Shown here: one piece after another, positions 42,444 through 51,147 of the stretch | Layout of the letters: each line of letters opens with the position of its first letter | Numbering within the stretch: position 1 is the first letter of the stretch | NCBI RefSeq assembly: GCF_040096205.1 | Contig: NZ_JBBMFD010000010.1 | Span: forward strand, 1-64,000 | Reading direction: 5' to 3' | DNA: 64,000 nt | DNA from: Solibaculum_A intestinale | GTDB lineage: Bacteria; Bacillota; Clostridia; Oscillospirales; Acutalibacteraceae | The notes under the pieces: generated by a model | Seen by the model: the letters and a program-made list of their open reading frames with translations, nothing else | Databases searched by the model: none | Told to the model about the DNA's origin: nothing | Position numbers and translations under genes: made by a program

Positions 42444-42472
42444 ATTCTAACGGAAATACGCCCAAACTGCAA
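42444..42472 (-). promoter_or_regulatory. Promoter of cysK
   Basis: On the minus strand TTGCAG (42467-42472) and TAGAAT (42444-42449) are 17 bp apart, giving a start about 35 bp before the TTG codon. Confidence 0.65.
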
Positions 42473-42712
42473 GGAGAAACCTCACCTTGAGCATGGGATG
42501 TTTGAAGTGGTCTTATACCCGGTCGGAGCGTATTTCTCCATTGTATGCAAAAATCTGCGAAAAGGACCATCCAGGCCGCCTTTTCTCTAGAAACTTCGCT
42601 CACTCTCAAATGCCGGGCGGTGTCTGTCCAATCGTGGCATTTAGCGGGGATATATGCTATATTTTGTTTATGCTACAAAAGGGAGAACTTGGATGCGAAG
42701 GGAGAGAGCAAA

Positions 42713-43225
42713 ATGATTATATTGATCACAGGGGCTTCTCACACGGGGAAAACGCTGCTGGCGCAAAAGCTTCTAGAAAAGTACCGATACCCCTACTTGT
42801 CCATCGACCTTTTGAAAATGGGGTTAATCCGAAGCAAGAACACAACCTTAACGCCTTATGATGACAAGGAATTGGAAGACTATTTGTGGCCGATTGTCCG
42901 TGAAATAATAAAGACGGCCATTGAGAATAGGCAAAATCTCATTGTAGAGGGCTGTTATATTCCGCTTCGTTGGAAAGAGGATTTTTCCGACGCGTATCGC
43001 AATGAAATTCGCTGTTATTGTCTTGTGATGAGTCGAAACTATATTCAAACCCATTTTTCCGACATAAAGAAGTATGCGAATGAAATCGAGCAACGCATAG
43101 ATGACACATGGTGTACCATGGACTTTGTGATTGAGGAGAACGAACGTTACCTGAGAATGTGTCAAGAGCATAACGGCAACATGATTTTGATAGAGGATTG
43201 CTATCAGATCGAAATAGATGGGTAG
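42713..43225 (+). CDS. P-loop kinase (AAA/zeta-like, 2-phosphoglycerate kinase-like)
   Basis: A 170-residue single-domain nucleotide kinase. The Walker A GASHTGKTLLAQKLL is at residues 7-21, SIDLLKMGLIRS follows, and NLIVEGCYIP is a Walker B-like strand. The size and layout resemble small kinases annotated as adenylate or 2-phosphoglycerate kinases. The substrate is unknown. It is more AT-rich than its neighbours, suggesting transfer. It starts after GGGAGAGAGCAAA. A terminator follows at 43248. Confidence 0.75.
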   Translation: MIILITGASHTGKTLLAQKLLEKYRYPYLSIDLLKMGLIRSKNTTLTPYDDKELEDYLWPIVREIIKTAIENRQNLIVEGCYIPLRWKEDFSDAYRNEIRCYCLVMSRNYIQTHFSDIKKYANEIEQRIDDTWCTMDFVIEENERYLRMCQEHNGNMILIEDCYQIEIDG

Positions 43226-43247
43226 GTAAAGCTACGGCAAAAGAAAA

Positions 43248-43283
43248 AAGCAAGGCCGGTGAAAATACAGCCTTGCTTTTTCT
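43248..43283. terminator. Bidirectional terminator between kinase gene and proS
   Basis: aagcaaggc (43248-43256) pairs perfectly with gccttgctt (43270-43278), followed by TTTTTC on the plus strand and preceded by an A run, so it can also serve the convergent proS. Confidence 0.8.
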
Positions 43284-43301
43284 TTGTGCGTTCCCAAAAC
43301 C

Positions 43302-45044
43302 TTAGCAGCCCAGCGCCGCCAGCTGCTTGGCGATTTCGGCCTTGACCGCTTCCACCGCTTCGGTAAAATCCCGGTTCTCGCCGTACACAAGGTCGGTACG
43401 GAAGGTTTTGGTCCGGTCGGCAAATTCCACGGCGTTTCGTCCGCAGGTCTTGGGGCTGACCACCAGGCGCAGAGGGCAGCCTAAAAGGTCCGCATCCGAG
43501 AACATGGACCCGGCGCTTACCGCCCGGTCGTCATACAAAACCTCCACGCCGGCAGCCGTCAGCTGCCGGTACAGCTCGTCGGCCACCGCCTGCACGTCGC
43601 CCTTGGAGGCGTTAAGCGCGCACAGCTCCACCTGCCAAGGCGCGATAGACATGGGCCAGATGGGGCCGTAGTCGTCGTGATGGGCCTCGCATACGGACGC
43701 GGCCAGACGGCCCACGCCGATGCCGTAGCAGCCCATAATGGGATGCTTCAGGGCGCCCTTTTCGTCCAGGTACTGCATATTCATCGCCTTGGTGTACTTG
43801 GTGCCCAGCTGAAAGATGTTGCCCACCTCGATGCCGCGGCTGATGGTAAGGTGCGGCTTGCCGCAGGCCGGGCAGATGCCGCCGGTATAGGCCTTCGCCA
43901 CATCCACGAAGGTCACGTCCTTCAGGTCTCGTTTTAGGGAAAGGCCGCTGTAATGGTAGCCGTCCTCATTGGCGCCGCAGTAAAGCATGTTGCAGCCTTC
44001 CAGAGACCGGTCTACCACCACCGTCACGTGCTCCGGCAGCCCGATGGCGCCGATGGAACCGGGGACCAGGCCGGATTCGGCAGGAATGTCCTGCGCCGGA
44101 TGGACCTCGCAGCCCAGGTAATTGCGCAGCTTGGTCACGTTAACCTCCAGATCGCCCCGTACGAAGATGACCACATAGGAGTCGTCCTGGTTCTTTTGAT
44201 AGACCACCGCTTTGGCCGTCTGGGTAGGCTTTATGTGGGCGAACTGACACAGATCCTCAATGGTCTTGACCCCCGGCGTTTCGAACTTGGTTAGAGGCGC
44301 TTCCTCCACCGTCTCGTTTTCCACAATGCATTCCGCCGCTTCCATGTTGGCCCGGTAGCCGCAGTCGTCGCACAGCACGATGCTGTCTTCCCCGATGGCG
44401 GTCAGCAGCATAAACTCGTGGGATACGCTGCCTCCCATCATGCCGGAGTCCGACTTGACCGCCACCACCTCCGGCACCCCCGCCCTAGCGAAGATACGGT
44501 TGTAGGCGTCCAGGCACTTGTCGTAATATGCCTGCAGATCCTCCTGGGAGGTGTGGAACGAGTAGGCGTCCTTCATGGTGAATTCCCGCACCCGCACCAG
44601 ACCGCCCCGGCAGCGGGGCTCGTCGCGAAACTTCGTCTGAATCTGATAGATCATGAATGGATAGTTCTGATAGCTGGTAGCCACGTCCCTAGCCAGATGG
44701 ACCGCCGCCTCCTCATGGGTCATGCCCAGCACGTTTTTCGCGCCGCTGCGGTCGGTGAACCGCGCCATTTCACTGCCGATGCTGTCATACCGTCCCGACT
44801 CCTGCCATAAAGTGGCGGGCATGACTACCGGGAACAGTACCTCCTGCCCGTCCAGCTTGTCCATTTCGTCTCGGATGATGGCTTCCACCTTTTTGGTGAC
44901 GCGCCGCATGGGCATAAAAAGGGAAAACACGCCGCTGGAAACCTGTTTGATATACCCGCCCCGAATCATCAAAATGTGGTTGGCGGTTTGACAATCTGCC
45001 GGCGTTTCCTTGAAACGCATGCCGAGCAGCTGGCTCATTTTCAT
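43302..45044 (-). CDS. proS: Prolyl-tRNA synthetase, bacterial type with editing domain
   Basis: A class II aminoacyl-tRNA synthetase of 580 residues that charges tRNA-Pro. Motif 2 is in TKFRDEPRCRGGLVRVREF, motif 3 in MGCYGIGVGRLAASV, and the ~180-residue insertion between them (containing TKAVVYQ-like KAVVYQKN and GSIGAIGLPEH) is the Ala-editing INS domain of bacterial ProRS. The start is at 45044 behind GGAGGAG, downstream of its own promoter. The frame remains open upstream into a spoIIID remnant, but promoter and terminator between them show that this is not a fusion protein. Confidence 0.96.
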   Translation of the reverse strand: MKMSQLLGMRFKETPADCQTANHILMIRGGYIKQVSSGVFSLFMPMRRVTKKVEAIIRDEMDKLDGQEVLFPVVMPATLWQESGRYDSIGSEMARFTDRSGAKNVLGMTHEEAAVHLARDVATSYQNYPFMIYQIQTKFRDEPRCRGGLVRVREFTMKDAYSFHTSQEDLQAYYDKCLDAYNRIFARAGVPEVVAVKSDSGMMGGSVSHEFMLLTAIGEDSIVLCDDCGYRANMEAAECIVENETVEEAPLTKFETPGVKTIEDLCQFAHIKPTQTAKAVVYQKNQDDSYVVIFVRGDLEVNVTKLRNYLGCEVHPAQDIPAESGLVPGSIGAIGLPEHVTVVVDRSLEGCNMLYCGANEDGYHYSGLSLKRDLKDVTFVDVAKAYTGGICPACGKPHLTISRGIEVGNIFQLGTKYTKAMNMQYLDEKGALKHPIMGCYGIGVGRLAASVCEAHHDDYGPIWPMSIAPWQVELCALNASKGDVQAVADELYRQLTAAGVEVLYDDRAVSAGSMFSDADLLGCPLRLVVSPKTCGRNAVEFADRTKTFRTDLVYGENRDFTEAVEAVKAEIAKQLAALGC

Positions 45045-45098
45045 CTGTATCCACTCCTCCGAATTTGACCCAGCTGTGGCCGGGCGACATTTGCTCTC

Positions 45099-45107
45099 AT
45101 TATAGCA
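45099..45107 (-). promoter_or_regulatory. Extended -10 promoter of proS
   Basis: TGCTATAAT on the minus strand (TATAAT at 45099-45104) is an extended -10 box about 55 bp before the proS start. The -35 region is weak. It fixes the proS start downstream of the spoIIID remnant. Confidence 0.6.
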
Positions 45108-45163
45108 CAATCTTCCCCAAAGCAAAAGGGAAAAGCGAAAGGGAGTGGGGTACAGGGCCGAAG

Positions 45164-45211
45164 AAAAGGCGGCGTACCGCTCCCGAGAAAGGAACAGGCA
45201 CGCCGCCTTTT
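45164..45211 (-). terminator. Terminator between the spoIIID remnant and proS
   Basis: The 12-bp arms aaaaggcggcgt (45164-45175) and acgccgcctttt (45200-45211) pair perfectly, with TTTTCTTC beyond on the minus strand. It was probably the terminator of the intact spoIIID gene. Confidence 0.7.
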
Positions 45212-45257
45212 GAAAGGAGACCGGGACTTTTCGCGGCTTTAAACCGTTCCAGTCCGG

Positions 45258-45380
45258 TACATCCATATGTACAGTTGATTTTGAAATATCAAATTCCTTG
45301 GCGGCGGCGCGGACGGTCGCCTTATTTTCCAGGATATACACTCCCAGTTCCACTGCACGTTCTTCTAAAACGCCCTTCAT
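45258..45380 (-). pseudogene. spoIIID: Truncated spoIIID (sporulation regulator) remnant
   Basis: From ATG 45380, behind an intact ribosome site (GGGAGG), the frame encodes MKGVLEERAVELGVYILEN, then ATVRAAAKEFDISKSTVH, the N-terminal half of SpoIIID including the helix-turn-helix (family text: TVR-x-AKEFGVSKSTVHKD). After STVHMDV the similarity stops and the C-terminal half, including the basic tail, is missing. The frame stays open into proS by chance. SpoIIID controls mother-cell genes during sporulation; this copy should be non-functional, and an intact one may exist elsewhere. Confidence 0.75.
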
Positions 45381-45459
45381 GTAAAAAGCCTCCCTCGTAA
45401 AACTCGATGGTACTATCCGATATATATGCACCATGGAAGGGCAATTAGAAGAAAGCCGA

Positions 45460-45492
45460 AAAAGGCGGGAAGAATTTCTCTTCCCGCCTTTT
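45460..45492. terminator. Terminator of the CDP-sugar operon
   Basis: aaaaggcgggaaga (45460-45473) pairs perfectly with tcttcccgcctttt (45479-45492) around a 5-nt loop, two bases beyond the stop of the leftward GT-C gene. Confidence 0.85.
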
Positions 45493-45493
45493 C

Positions 45494-47110
45494 TCATTGT
45501 CTGCTTAAAATTTCTTTCGCTTCGTCGTAGTACGAGTTGAGAACCCAGAAATCAGGGCCGCAGATGTCCATTACTGTGTAGTTTTCTTTGATAAATTGAT
45601 CCACACTGGGGGCAAATTCTTCGTATACGTAATCCCACACGGTGCCCTTCGGATCATAGATAATCACCTTTGGCTGATTGTTGGAAAGATCCTCCACCGC
45701 TTTGTCTTCAAACAGATCGGCGAACCAGGGGACCATATTGTACATACGACTGGCAGGGAACCGGTCTGCATTGATGTAGAAGGTATTATTTAACGTATTT
45801 GCGTAGATCGTGTCTTCCGGACCGGTTAGTCTTTGGATATAGTCCTCGTAGCTGTTGGTTGCCGGGACGTTCTGTGTAACGGCAGCCAAGGTTTCACGTG
45901 TGGGCAAAATGTTGGTAAACGTGGTCATATACGGTGTCACGATCAAGAAAACGGCACTGCAGATACAGGCGGATTGTTTGATCGAATACGACCTCCATTG
46001 CGGGTGTGCCTTGATCCAGCGTGCGGCCATGATCAGACCCATCATGATGCAGACCGCCCAGTAGGGAATGGAGTGGAAGGCCGTGAACCCTCTTACACCC
46101 GTCAAAATAATGAAGGCAGCCATGATTACACCGTAGGACTTGCGCCATTTGAATAGACCGATGACGAAAATGATGTTTACCACGTAGTTGAGCAGAATGC
46201 GCAAATTACCAAAGGGATTCGTAAAGAGCGCATTCAAAGAGGACAGCAACTGGGAGAAATAATTTTGGAACGGCGATACAATGGTATTGAGGACATTTCC
46301 GCCGAAGCCGCCGGTATACGTTGCATAAACTTTGGTATTGAGCAGATAAGCTTGGTCATAAACGTTGCGAATCAGCCCGAATGCGGCGAAGTAGACGAAA
46401 GCCGCGAGAAAGGGAACGGCAATAATAAGAAGGGCCCGCCAATACTTCTTCCAAATCCGTGCAATGGTAGCTCCCACGCCGATTTTGCCAATCACGGAAT
46501 CGGAGATTTCGATGTAAAGCACACCCACAAAAACAGCCGCAATGGGAAGCAGCGCCATAAAGGCGACGCCGAAGCCGGCGGCTATCGCAATCGAAATCAG
46601 AATGGAGTTGGAAAGCTTCAGTTCCTTATGTTTAAAGAACAAAAGAAGCTCGATCATCAGCACAACCATTGCCTGGGACTGAATCTGTTCCGAAAGAACC
46701 ATATGTCCCAGTCCATCGAAATTGCACATGGTAACCGCATAAACAACGGGATAAAGCGCCATGGCGAATTTACCGACGTAATTCTTATAGCGCAGGTACA
46801 TGAGCACCCAAATGAGCGAAAGCGTCAAGTAAAAGAACAACCGGTACTGAAAAATAGAGGATGCGCCCAGTAGGCGGAAAATTGCACATAGATAATACAT
46901 GACAGGCGTGTGCTGCGAGTAAAAGTCCCGGTAAACGACGCCGCCGTCGGCGACCACCATGCCGCCGAGCATGTTGTCCACCTCATCGCAGAAAACCCCT
47001 TGGTTGAGATAGGCGGAGCATAGAATAAAATACAAAAGAAACAGGCCGATACCGGTCAGAATACCTTTTCCGATAGGCTCTCTATTTCTCAGTGCCAGTT
47101 GTTTTGTCAT
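45494..47110 (-). CDS. GT-C-type membrane glycosyltransferase
   Basis: A 538-residue protein with about ten membrane segments. The first outer loop FCDEVDNMLGGMVVADGG carries the acidic DE pair of GT-C enzymes, followed by VVYRDFYSQHTPVMYYL; a soluble C-terminal domain (about 110 residues) faces outside. GT-C enzymes use polyprenyl-phosphate sugars as donors on the outer face. The GtrB-like GT2 gene upstream, overlapping by 29 bases, could make that donor and GtrA could flip it. Starts at 47110 behind AGGAGG. A perfect terminator follows. Confidence 0.78.
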   Translation of the reverse strand: MTKQLALRNREPIGKGILTGIGLFLLYFILCSAYLNQGVFCDEVDNMLGGMVVADGGVVYRDFYSQHTPVMYYLCAIFRLLGASSIFQYRLFFYLTLSLIWVLMYLRYKNYVGKFAMALYPVVYAVTMCNFDGLGHMVLSEQIQSQAMVVLMIELLLFFKHKELKLSNSILISIAIAAGFGVAFMALLPIAAVFVGVLYIEISDSVIGKIGVGATIARIWKKYWRALLIIAVPFLAAFVYFAAFGLIRNVYDQAYLLNTKVYATYTGGFGGNVLNTIVSPFQNYFSQLLSSLNALFTNPFGNLRILLNYVVNIIFVIGLFKWRKSYGVIMAAFIILTGVRGFTAFHSIPYWAVCIMMGLIMAARWIKAHPQWRSYSIKQSACICSAVFLIVTPYMTTFTNILPTRETLAAVTQNVPATNSYEDYIQRLTGPEDTIYANTLNNTFYINADRFPASRMYNMVPWFADLFEDKAVEDLSNNQPKVIIYDPKGTVWDYVYEEFAPSVDQFIKENYTVMDICGPDFWVLNSYYDEAKEILSRQ

Positions 47111-48110
47111 TCCCTCTTTCCTCCTTGGTTGTCTCCTCAAAATTTAACCGCTTTTCCTCAATTACCAACGGCCGCTTCATGATCCGCGTATTCATATTGA
47201 GGATGTATTCGCCCAAAAATCCGATAAAGAAAATCTGCACCGAGCCCATCAAAAACACCCCGATCAGGATGGGCGCGGTTCCAGCCGGGAAGGTATCCCA
47301 GAAAATCAGCTTCAAAATCAGATAGACCAGCGCAATGAGAAAGCTGATGGCGGAGAAAATAAAACCGATGATCGTTGCCAGCCGCAGCACCACTTTGGTA
47401 TAAGAGGTGATGCTGAGCATGGCGGCATCGTAGAGCTTATAAAAGTTGTTGCTGGTTTTTCCGGCCCGGCGGCGGGGCTGCTCGTAAGGGATTTCCTTTC
47501 GCTTATATCCAAGCTCCGCTACGATCCCGCGCAGGAAAGGAGTCGGGTCGTCCAAATTCCGCAGCACCTCGATAAAGCTTTTGTCATAAAGACCGAAGCC
47601 GGTAAAATGCTCAATCTGTTCCACGTTGGAAAGCCGCTTGATCAGCTTATAGTAGCACGAACGCAGGAAATACATGATCTTGTTTTCCTTGCTTGTGGTT
47701 TTGATGCCAATGACGATCTTATACCCGGCTTCCCATTCTTTGACGAACTTCGGGATCATTTCCACCGGGTCCTGAAAATCCGCTGCCAGCAGCACCGTAC
47801 AGTCCCCCGTCGTCTGGAGCATGCCGTAATAGGGAGAATTGAACTGCCCGAAATTTTTCACATTGAAGATCGCTTTGATGTCCGGGTCGCCGGCACACAG
47901 GCCGGCCAGCTTTTCCTGGGTATGGTCGGTGGAACAATTGTCGATAAAGATAAGCTCGTACCGGTAGGCGGGCAGATCTTCCCGGAAGGTCTTGCGGATG
48001 GCGTCACTGAGAGGAACGACATTTTCCTCTTCGTTATAACAGGGGACTAAAATACTAATCGTTTTCTGCACGTCCGGGGAAACCGGCAGATTGTTTTTTT
48101 CCCTACTCAT
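47082..48110 (-). CDS. GT2 polyprenyl-phosphate glycosyltransferase (GtrB/DPM-like)
   Basis: The 342 residues comprise a GT-A domain (ISILVPCYNEEENVV, FIDNCSTDHTQEKL, LLAADFQDPVEMIP with the metal-binding acids) and two C-terminal membrane helices (residues ~245-300), the plan of GtrB/dolichol-phosphate-sugar synthases. It should load a sugar onto undecaprenyl phosphate. The start at 48110 (ATGA overlap with the SDR stop) has an AAGGAG site and is preferred over 48134. With GtrA and the GT-C it forms a Gtr-type decorating set. Confidence 0.87.
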   Translation of the reverse strand: MSREKNNLPVSPDVQKTISILVPCYNEEENVVPLSDAIRKTFREDLPAYRYELIFIDNCSTDHTQEKLAGLCAGDPDIKAIFNVKNFGQFNSPYYGMLQTTGDCTVLLAADFQDPVEMIPKFVKEWEAGYKIVIGIKTTSKENKIMYFLRSCYYKLIKRLSNVEQIEHFTGFGLYDKSFIEVLRNLDDPTPFLRGIVAELGYKRKEIPYEQPRRRAGKTSNNFYKLYDAAMLSITSYTKVVLRLATIIGFIFSAISFLIALVYLILKLIFWDTFPAGTAPILIGVFLMGSVQIFFIGFLGEYILNMNTRIMKRPLVIEEKRLNFEETTKEERGNDKTTGTEK

Positions 48111-49036
48111 CTTCCACACTCCTTTTTGCACCATTCCACCGTCTTTTTGATTCCTTCTTCAAAGGAGACCTGTGGAACGAAGCCGGTGTCTTTGGTTAAG
48201 CTGGCAATGTCGGCGCACAGGTACATCACCTGGTTTTGCGCATAGGGGAGCGCCCCGATACCCACAGGGAGGGACGGGTCCACCGCGTCTCGCAGCGCCT
48301 CGATGTATTCCCGCAGCGGCCTTGCCTGTCCGCTGCCTAGGCAATAAACAGCCCCGTCAAGCCCCTTTTGCGCCATAAGATACAGGCCGTTGGCAGCGTC
48401 TTCGGAAAAAAGATAATCCCACATTTGTTCGCTCCCCGTAAATAAGGGACGTTCGCCCCTAAGGAGCGTTCGAATGCTGGACATCACCATGGTGTTCGGC
48501 CCTTCAAAGGTACCATACACGCTTAAAATGCGGGCCCAGACATGCCGAATTCCCTGCTGCCTACAGGCAATGCGGCTCATCTGCCCAGCACAGAGCTTGG
48601 CGATGCCGTATCCGTTTTCCGGAAACGCCGGCGTATGAGCGGACAGAGAGCCCGTCACCCGGCCGTACTCCGCCTGGGAACCGGCACCTACAAACACCTG
48701 GCAGCCGAGCTGTTTTGCTAAGTCTACCGCGTCCAGCGTATAGCGGATGTTCTGGGTTTGCAGCGCCATATCGTTGCGGCTGTCCCCAAAGGTGCCGTCC
48801 CAGCCCAGGTGAAAAAAGGCGTCGTATTGGCCGGAAATTCGGCCGGCGGCCTTCGGCAGGTCACATAAGCCGCATTCGAGTACGGTCAGCCCTTCCTGCT
48901 TTGGAAGACGTGCGGCGTTGGAGGAGTGGGGCCGTACCAGGGTCAGCACCCGTACTCCCTCTTCCAGCAGGCGGTTGATTAAGTTGATCCCGATCATACC
49001 GGTGGCACCGGTGATGACGGCGCTTGTTAGCTTCAT
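48107..49036 (-). CDS. NAD(P)-dependent SDR, possible last reductase of the branched CDP-sugar
   Basis: A 309-residue extended SDR: SAVITGATGMIGINLINRL for the cofactor, FFHLGWDGTFG, then the catalytic region GAGSQAEYGRV with ENGYGIAKLCAGQM, where Tyr and Lys form YxxxK. It follows the YerE-like TPP enzyme by 12 bp. In yersiniose synthesis YerE is followed by the reductase YerF, so this may reduce the acetyl-branched CDP-sugar; family membership alone does not show this. Confidence 0.75.
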   Translation of the reverse strand: MKLTSAVITGATGMIGINLINRLLEEGVRVLTLVRPHSSNAARLPKQEGLTVLECGLCDLPKAAGRISGQYDAFFHLGWDGTFGDSRNDMALQTQNIRYTLDAVDLAKQLGCQVFVGAGSQAEYGRVTGSLSAHTPAFPENGYGIAKLCAGQMSRIACRQQGIRHVWARILSVYGTFEGPNTMVMSSIRTLLRGERPLFTGSEQMWDYLFSEDAANGLYLMAQKGLDGAVYCLGSGQARPLREYIEALRDAVDPSLPVGIGALPYAQNQVMYLCADIASLTKDTGFVPQVSFEEGIKKTVEWCKKECGR

Positions 49037-49048
49037 ATACGGCTCTCC

Positions 49049-50866
49049 TTATTCCTTGACCGGCTCAATGATCATGTTCTTTAAAAATTCTTCCCGGTCT
49101 AAAAACGGGGCCAGATCCTCCAGCGGCGCGGAAACCAGGGTGCCGTCCGGCAGCCGCTTGGTGGCGGATTTGGGTTCAAACTTTTGGTCCAGCGAAACGA
49201 ATATCTCGCAGATGGCCGGACCCTTCTGCGCCAACGTTTCTTCGATGGCCTTACCCAATTCCCCGTTGCTTTTTGCGCAGGTGTAGGGATAGCCGTAAGC
49301 CGGGGCAAGCTTGGACATGTCCGGAAAGCTCAGATCCCCGCTGTCCACGCCGATGCCCACCAGCGGCTCTCCGAAGAAGTTCTTCTGGGTCTGGCGGATG
49401 GAATGATAGCCCCCGTTGTTGATGAGGAAAATTTTTATAGGCATTTGGTGATGGATGATGGTCTGCAGCTCCTGAATGTTCATCTGAATGCTGCCGTCGC
49501 CGGTGACGCAGATCAGGTCCTGACTGTGGTCGGCTACGCAGGCGCCGATGACGGCGGGCAGGTCGTATCCCATGGAGGCGATGGCGGAGTTGATGATGAA
49601 CCGCTGCCCCTTCTTGATTTCATAGCCGTGGCTGCCCACCACGCAGGCGGAGCCGTTGCCCACCACCGTGATTTGATTTTCCTTTAAGCGGCGGCTGAGC
49701 TCTTTGATCAGGCAGTAGACGTTGGCAAGCCCCTCTTGCTCATAGTGCTTTTTCTGCACCACCGGATAGTCCCGTTTCCAGCTCTGGCAGCGGGAAATCC
49801 AGTCAGGCCCATGAAACAGGGGTTCCCCGCCGGGAAGAGCCGCATCCAGCTTTTCGAGCAGGTCCTTCGCGTCGGCATGAACCGGCAGGTCCACATGCAG
49901 GGTGGGCTTTTTAAGCTCTTCGGCATCCACGTCTTCCATAATCACATAGGCTTCTCTGGCCCAGGTCTGGTAGTTATACCCCACCTGGCGGATGCTTAGA
50001 CGGCTGCCGATGGAAAGGACCAAGTCGCTGTTTTGCACGGCGAAGTTGCCCGCCCGGTCCCCCATGATGCCGCCCCGGCCTACATACAAGGGATGGTCGT
50101 CGTACATAGCGTCGATGCTGTTCCAACCGGTGACCACTGGGATGCCCAGCTTTTCCACCACCCGGCGGAAGGCGTCGAACCCGCCGGAGATGCGGATGCC
50201 GTTGCCCGCATAAAAAACCGGGCGCTTGGCCTCCTTGACCTTTTGCAGGATGGTTGCAACCGTCTCCTGGCCCACCGGGGGAGGAAGCTCCTTTTCATAA
50301 TCCTTGGGGTCATACCCCTCCAAATCGTCCGTTTCGATGTATGCGCCCTGGATATTGAGCGGGATGTCCAGCCAGCAGGGGCCCGGACGGCCGTGCTGAG
50401 CGATGTACAGCGCCTTTTCCAGAGAGTAGCGGATGCGCTTGGCGTCCACCACCATTTCGCTGTATTTAGTCATGCAGCCGACCGCCTTGACGATGTCAAA
50501 CTCCTGGTCCCCCATAGCTCGGATTTGAAGCCCCGTGCTGCGGGCGGTGGTATCGTACCGCACCTGGCCGGAGAGAATGAGCATGGGAATGGAATCCAGA
50601 TATCCGCCCAGTACTCCCGTGATGGCGTTGGAGCCGCCCGGACCGGTGGTCACGCATACGGCCGCGATTTTATTGTGGATGCGCGCATAGCTTTCCGCCG
50701 CGATGGCGCAGGCCTGCTCGTGGTGGTTATAGATGCACGTGAGCCCTTCCTGGTGGCCCAAAGCGTCGTTTAAATGCATGGCGCCGCCGCCGGTGACGGT
50801 GAAAACGTGGGAAATCCCGTGGCGCACCAGAAAATCAGAAATGTAGTTGGATACTTTGATTCTCAT
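49049..50866 (-). CDS. TPP-dependent enzyme of the acetolactate synthase fold, YerE-like
   Basis: A 605-residue thiamine-diphosphate enzyme. The activating glutamate is about E50 in YNHHEQACAIAAESYAR; GPGGSNAITGVLGGYLDS, GRPGPCWLDIPLN, and the TPP/metal motif GDGSIQMNIQELQT...NNGG near the C-terminus are present. Gene context (rfbF-rfbG-rfbH in the same operon) points to YerE, which adds a two-carbon unit from pyruvate to CDP-4-keto-3,6-dideoxyglucose. An ordinary acetolactate synthase is the alternative, but no small subunit or ilv genes are nearby. The ATG at 50866 directly follows the T run of a long stem. Confidence 0.75.
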   Translation of the reverse strand: MRIKVSNYISDFLVRHGISHVFTVTGGGAMHLNDALGHQEGLTCIYNHHEQACAIAAESYARIHNKIAAVCVTTGPGGSNAITGVLGGYLDSIPMLILSGQVRYDTTARSTGLQIRAMGDQEFDIVKAVGCMTKYSEMVVDAKRIRYSLEKALYIAQHGRPGPCWLDIPLNIQGAYIETDDLEGYDPKDYEKELPPPVGQETVATILQKVKEAKRPVFYAGNGIRISGGFDAFRRVVEKLGIPVVTGWNSIDAMYDDHPLYVGRGGIMGDRAGNFAVQNSDLVLSIGSRLSIRQVGYNYQTWAREAYVIMEDVDAEELKKPTLHVDLPVHADAKDLLEKLDAALPGGEPLFHGPDWISRCQSWKRDYPVVQKKHYEQEGLANVYCLIKELSRRLKENQITVVGNGSACVVGSHGYEIKKGQRFIINSAIASMGYDLPAVIGACVADHSQDLICVTGDGSIQMNIQELQTIIHHQMPIKIFLINNGGYHSIRQTQKNFFGEPLVGIGVDSGDLSFPDMSKLAPAYGYPYTCAKSNGELGKAIEETLAQKGPAICEIFVSLDQKFEPKSATKRLPDGTLVSAPLEDLAPFLDREEFLKNMIIEPVKE

Positions 50867-50948
50867 AAAAAACCGCCGTTTCTCCAGCGACCGAAAGGGT
50901 AAGGGAACCGACTGTCCCCGAGCCGCTGGGAAGGGACGGCGGTTTTTT
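50867..50948. terminator. Long inverted repeat abutting the YerE-like start codon
   Basis: aaaaaaccgccgt (50867-50879) pairs perfectly with acggcggtttttt (50936-50948); an inner ccagcg/cgctgg stem (50884-50889, 50932-50927 region) shortens the loop. On either strand a T run follows the stem. On the minus strand the T run ends exactly at the ATG, so it could be an attenuator or simply a relic terminator. Confidence 0.55.
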
Positions 50949-51104
50949 TTGGCGCATAAGGACACAAAGCACAGCGGATGTGTCTGCGCATGGGAAGGAG
51001 CCTTCAAAGAAGGCTTGACGCCTTTTCTATGGCGCTTTGCGCCCGAAAACCCGGTCGATTTGCTGCAATGAGCGGCAAAACAAACGGGGCCAAGACAAGC
51101 AGAG

Positions 51105-51137
51105 TGCCGAAAGGCGCCCAAAAGAGGCCTTTCGGCA
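51105..51137 (-). terminator. Perfect 11-bp hairpin after gtrA
   Basis: tgccgaaaggc (51105-51115) and gcctttcggca (51127-51137) form a perfect stem ten bases after the gtrA stop. There is no T run on the minus strand, so it may be a processing or partial-termination signal inside the operon. Confidence 0.5.
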
Positions 51138-51147
51138 GAGAAAACGG

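Noticed and set aside
45045..45257. T-box riboswitch before proS
   Set aside because: GGGAGCGGTACGCCGCC looks vaguely like a T-box, but the conserved TGGNACCGCG is absent, and the bases are one arm of a simple terminator stem.
45044..45497. A single 731-codon frame joining the spoIIID remnant to proS
   Set aside because: A perfect terminator (45164-45211), an extended -10 promoter (45099) and a strong GGAGGAG site before 45044 separate them; ProRS starts normally at MKMSQLLGM.
50867..51147. TPP riboswitch before the TPP-dependent enzyme
   Set aside because: The conserved CTGAGA and ACCTGATCTGGATAATGC-like elements are not present; enzymes using TPP as cofactor are also not the usual targets.
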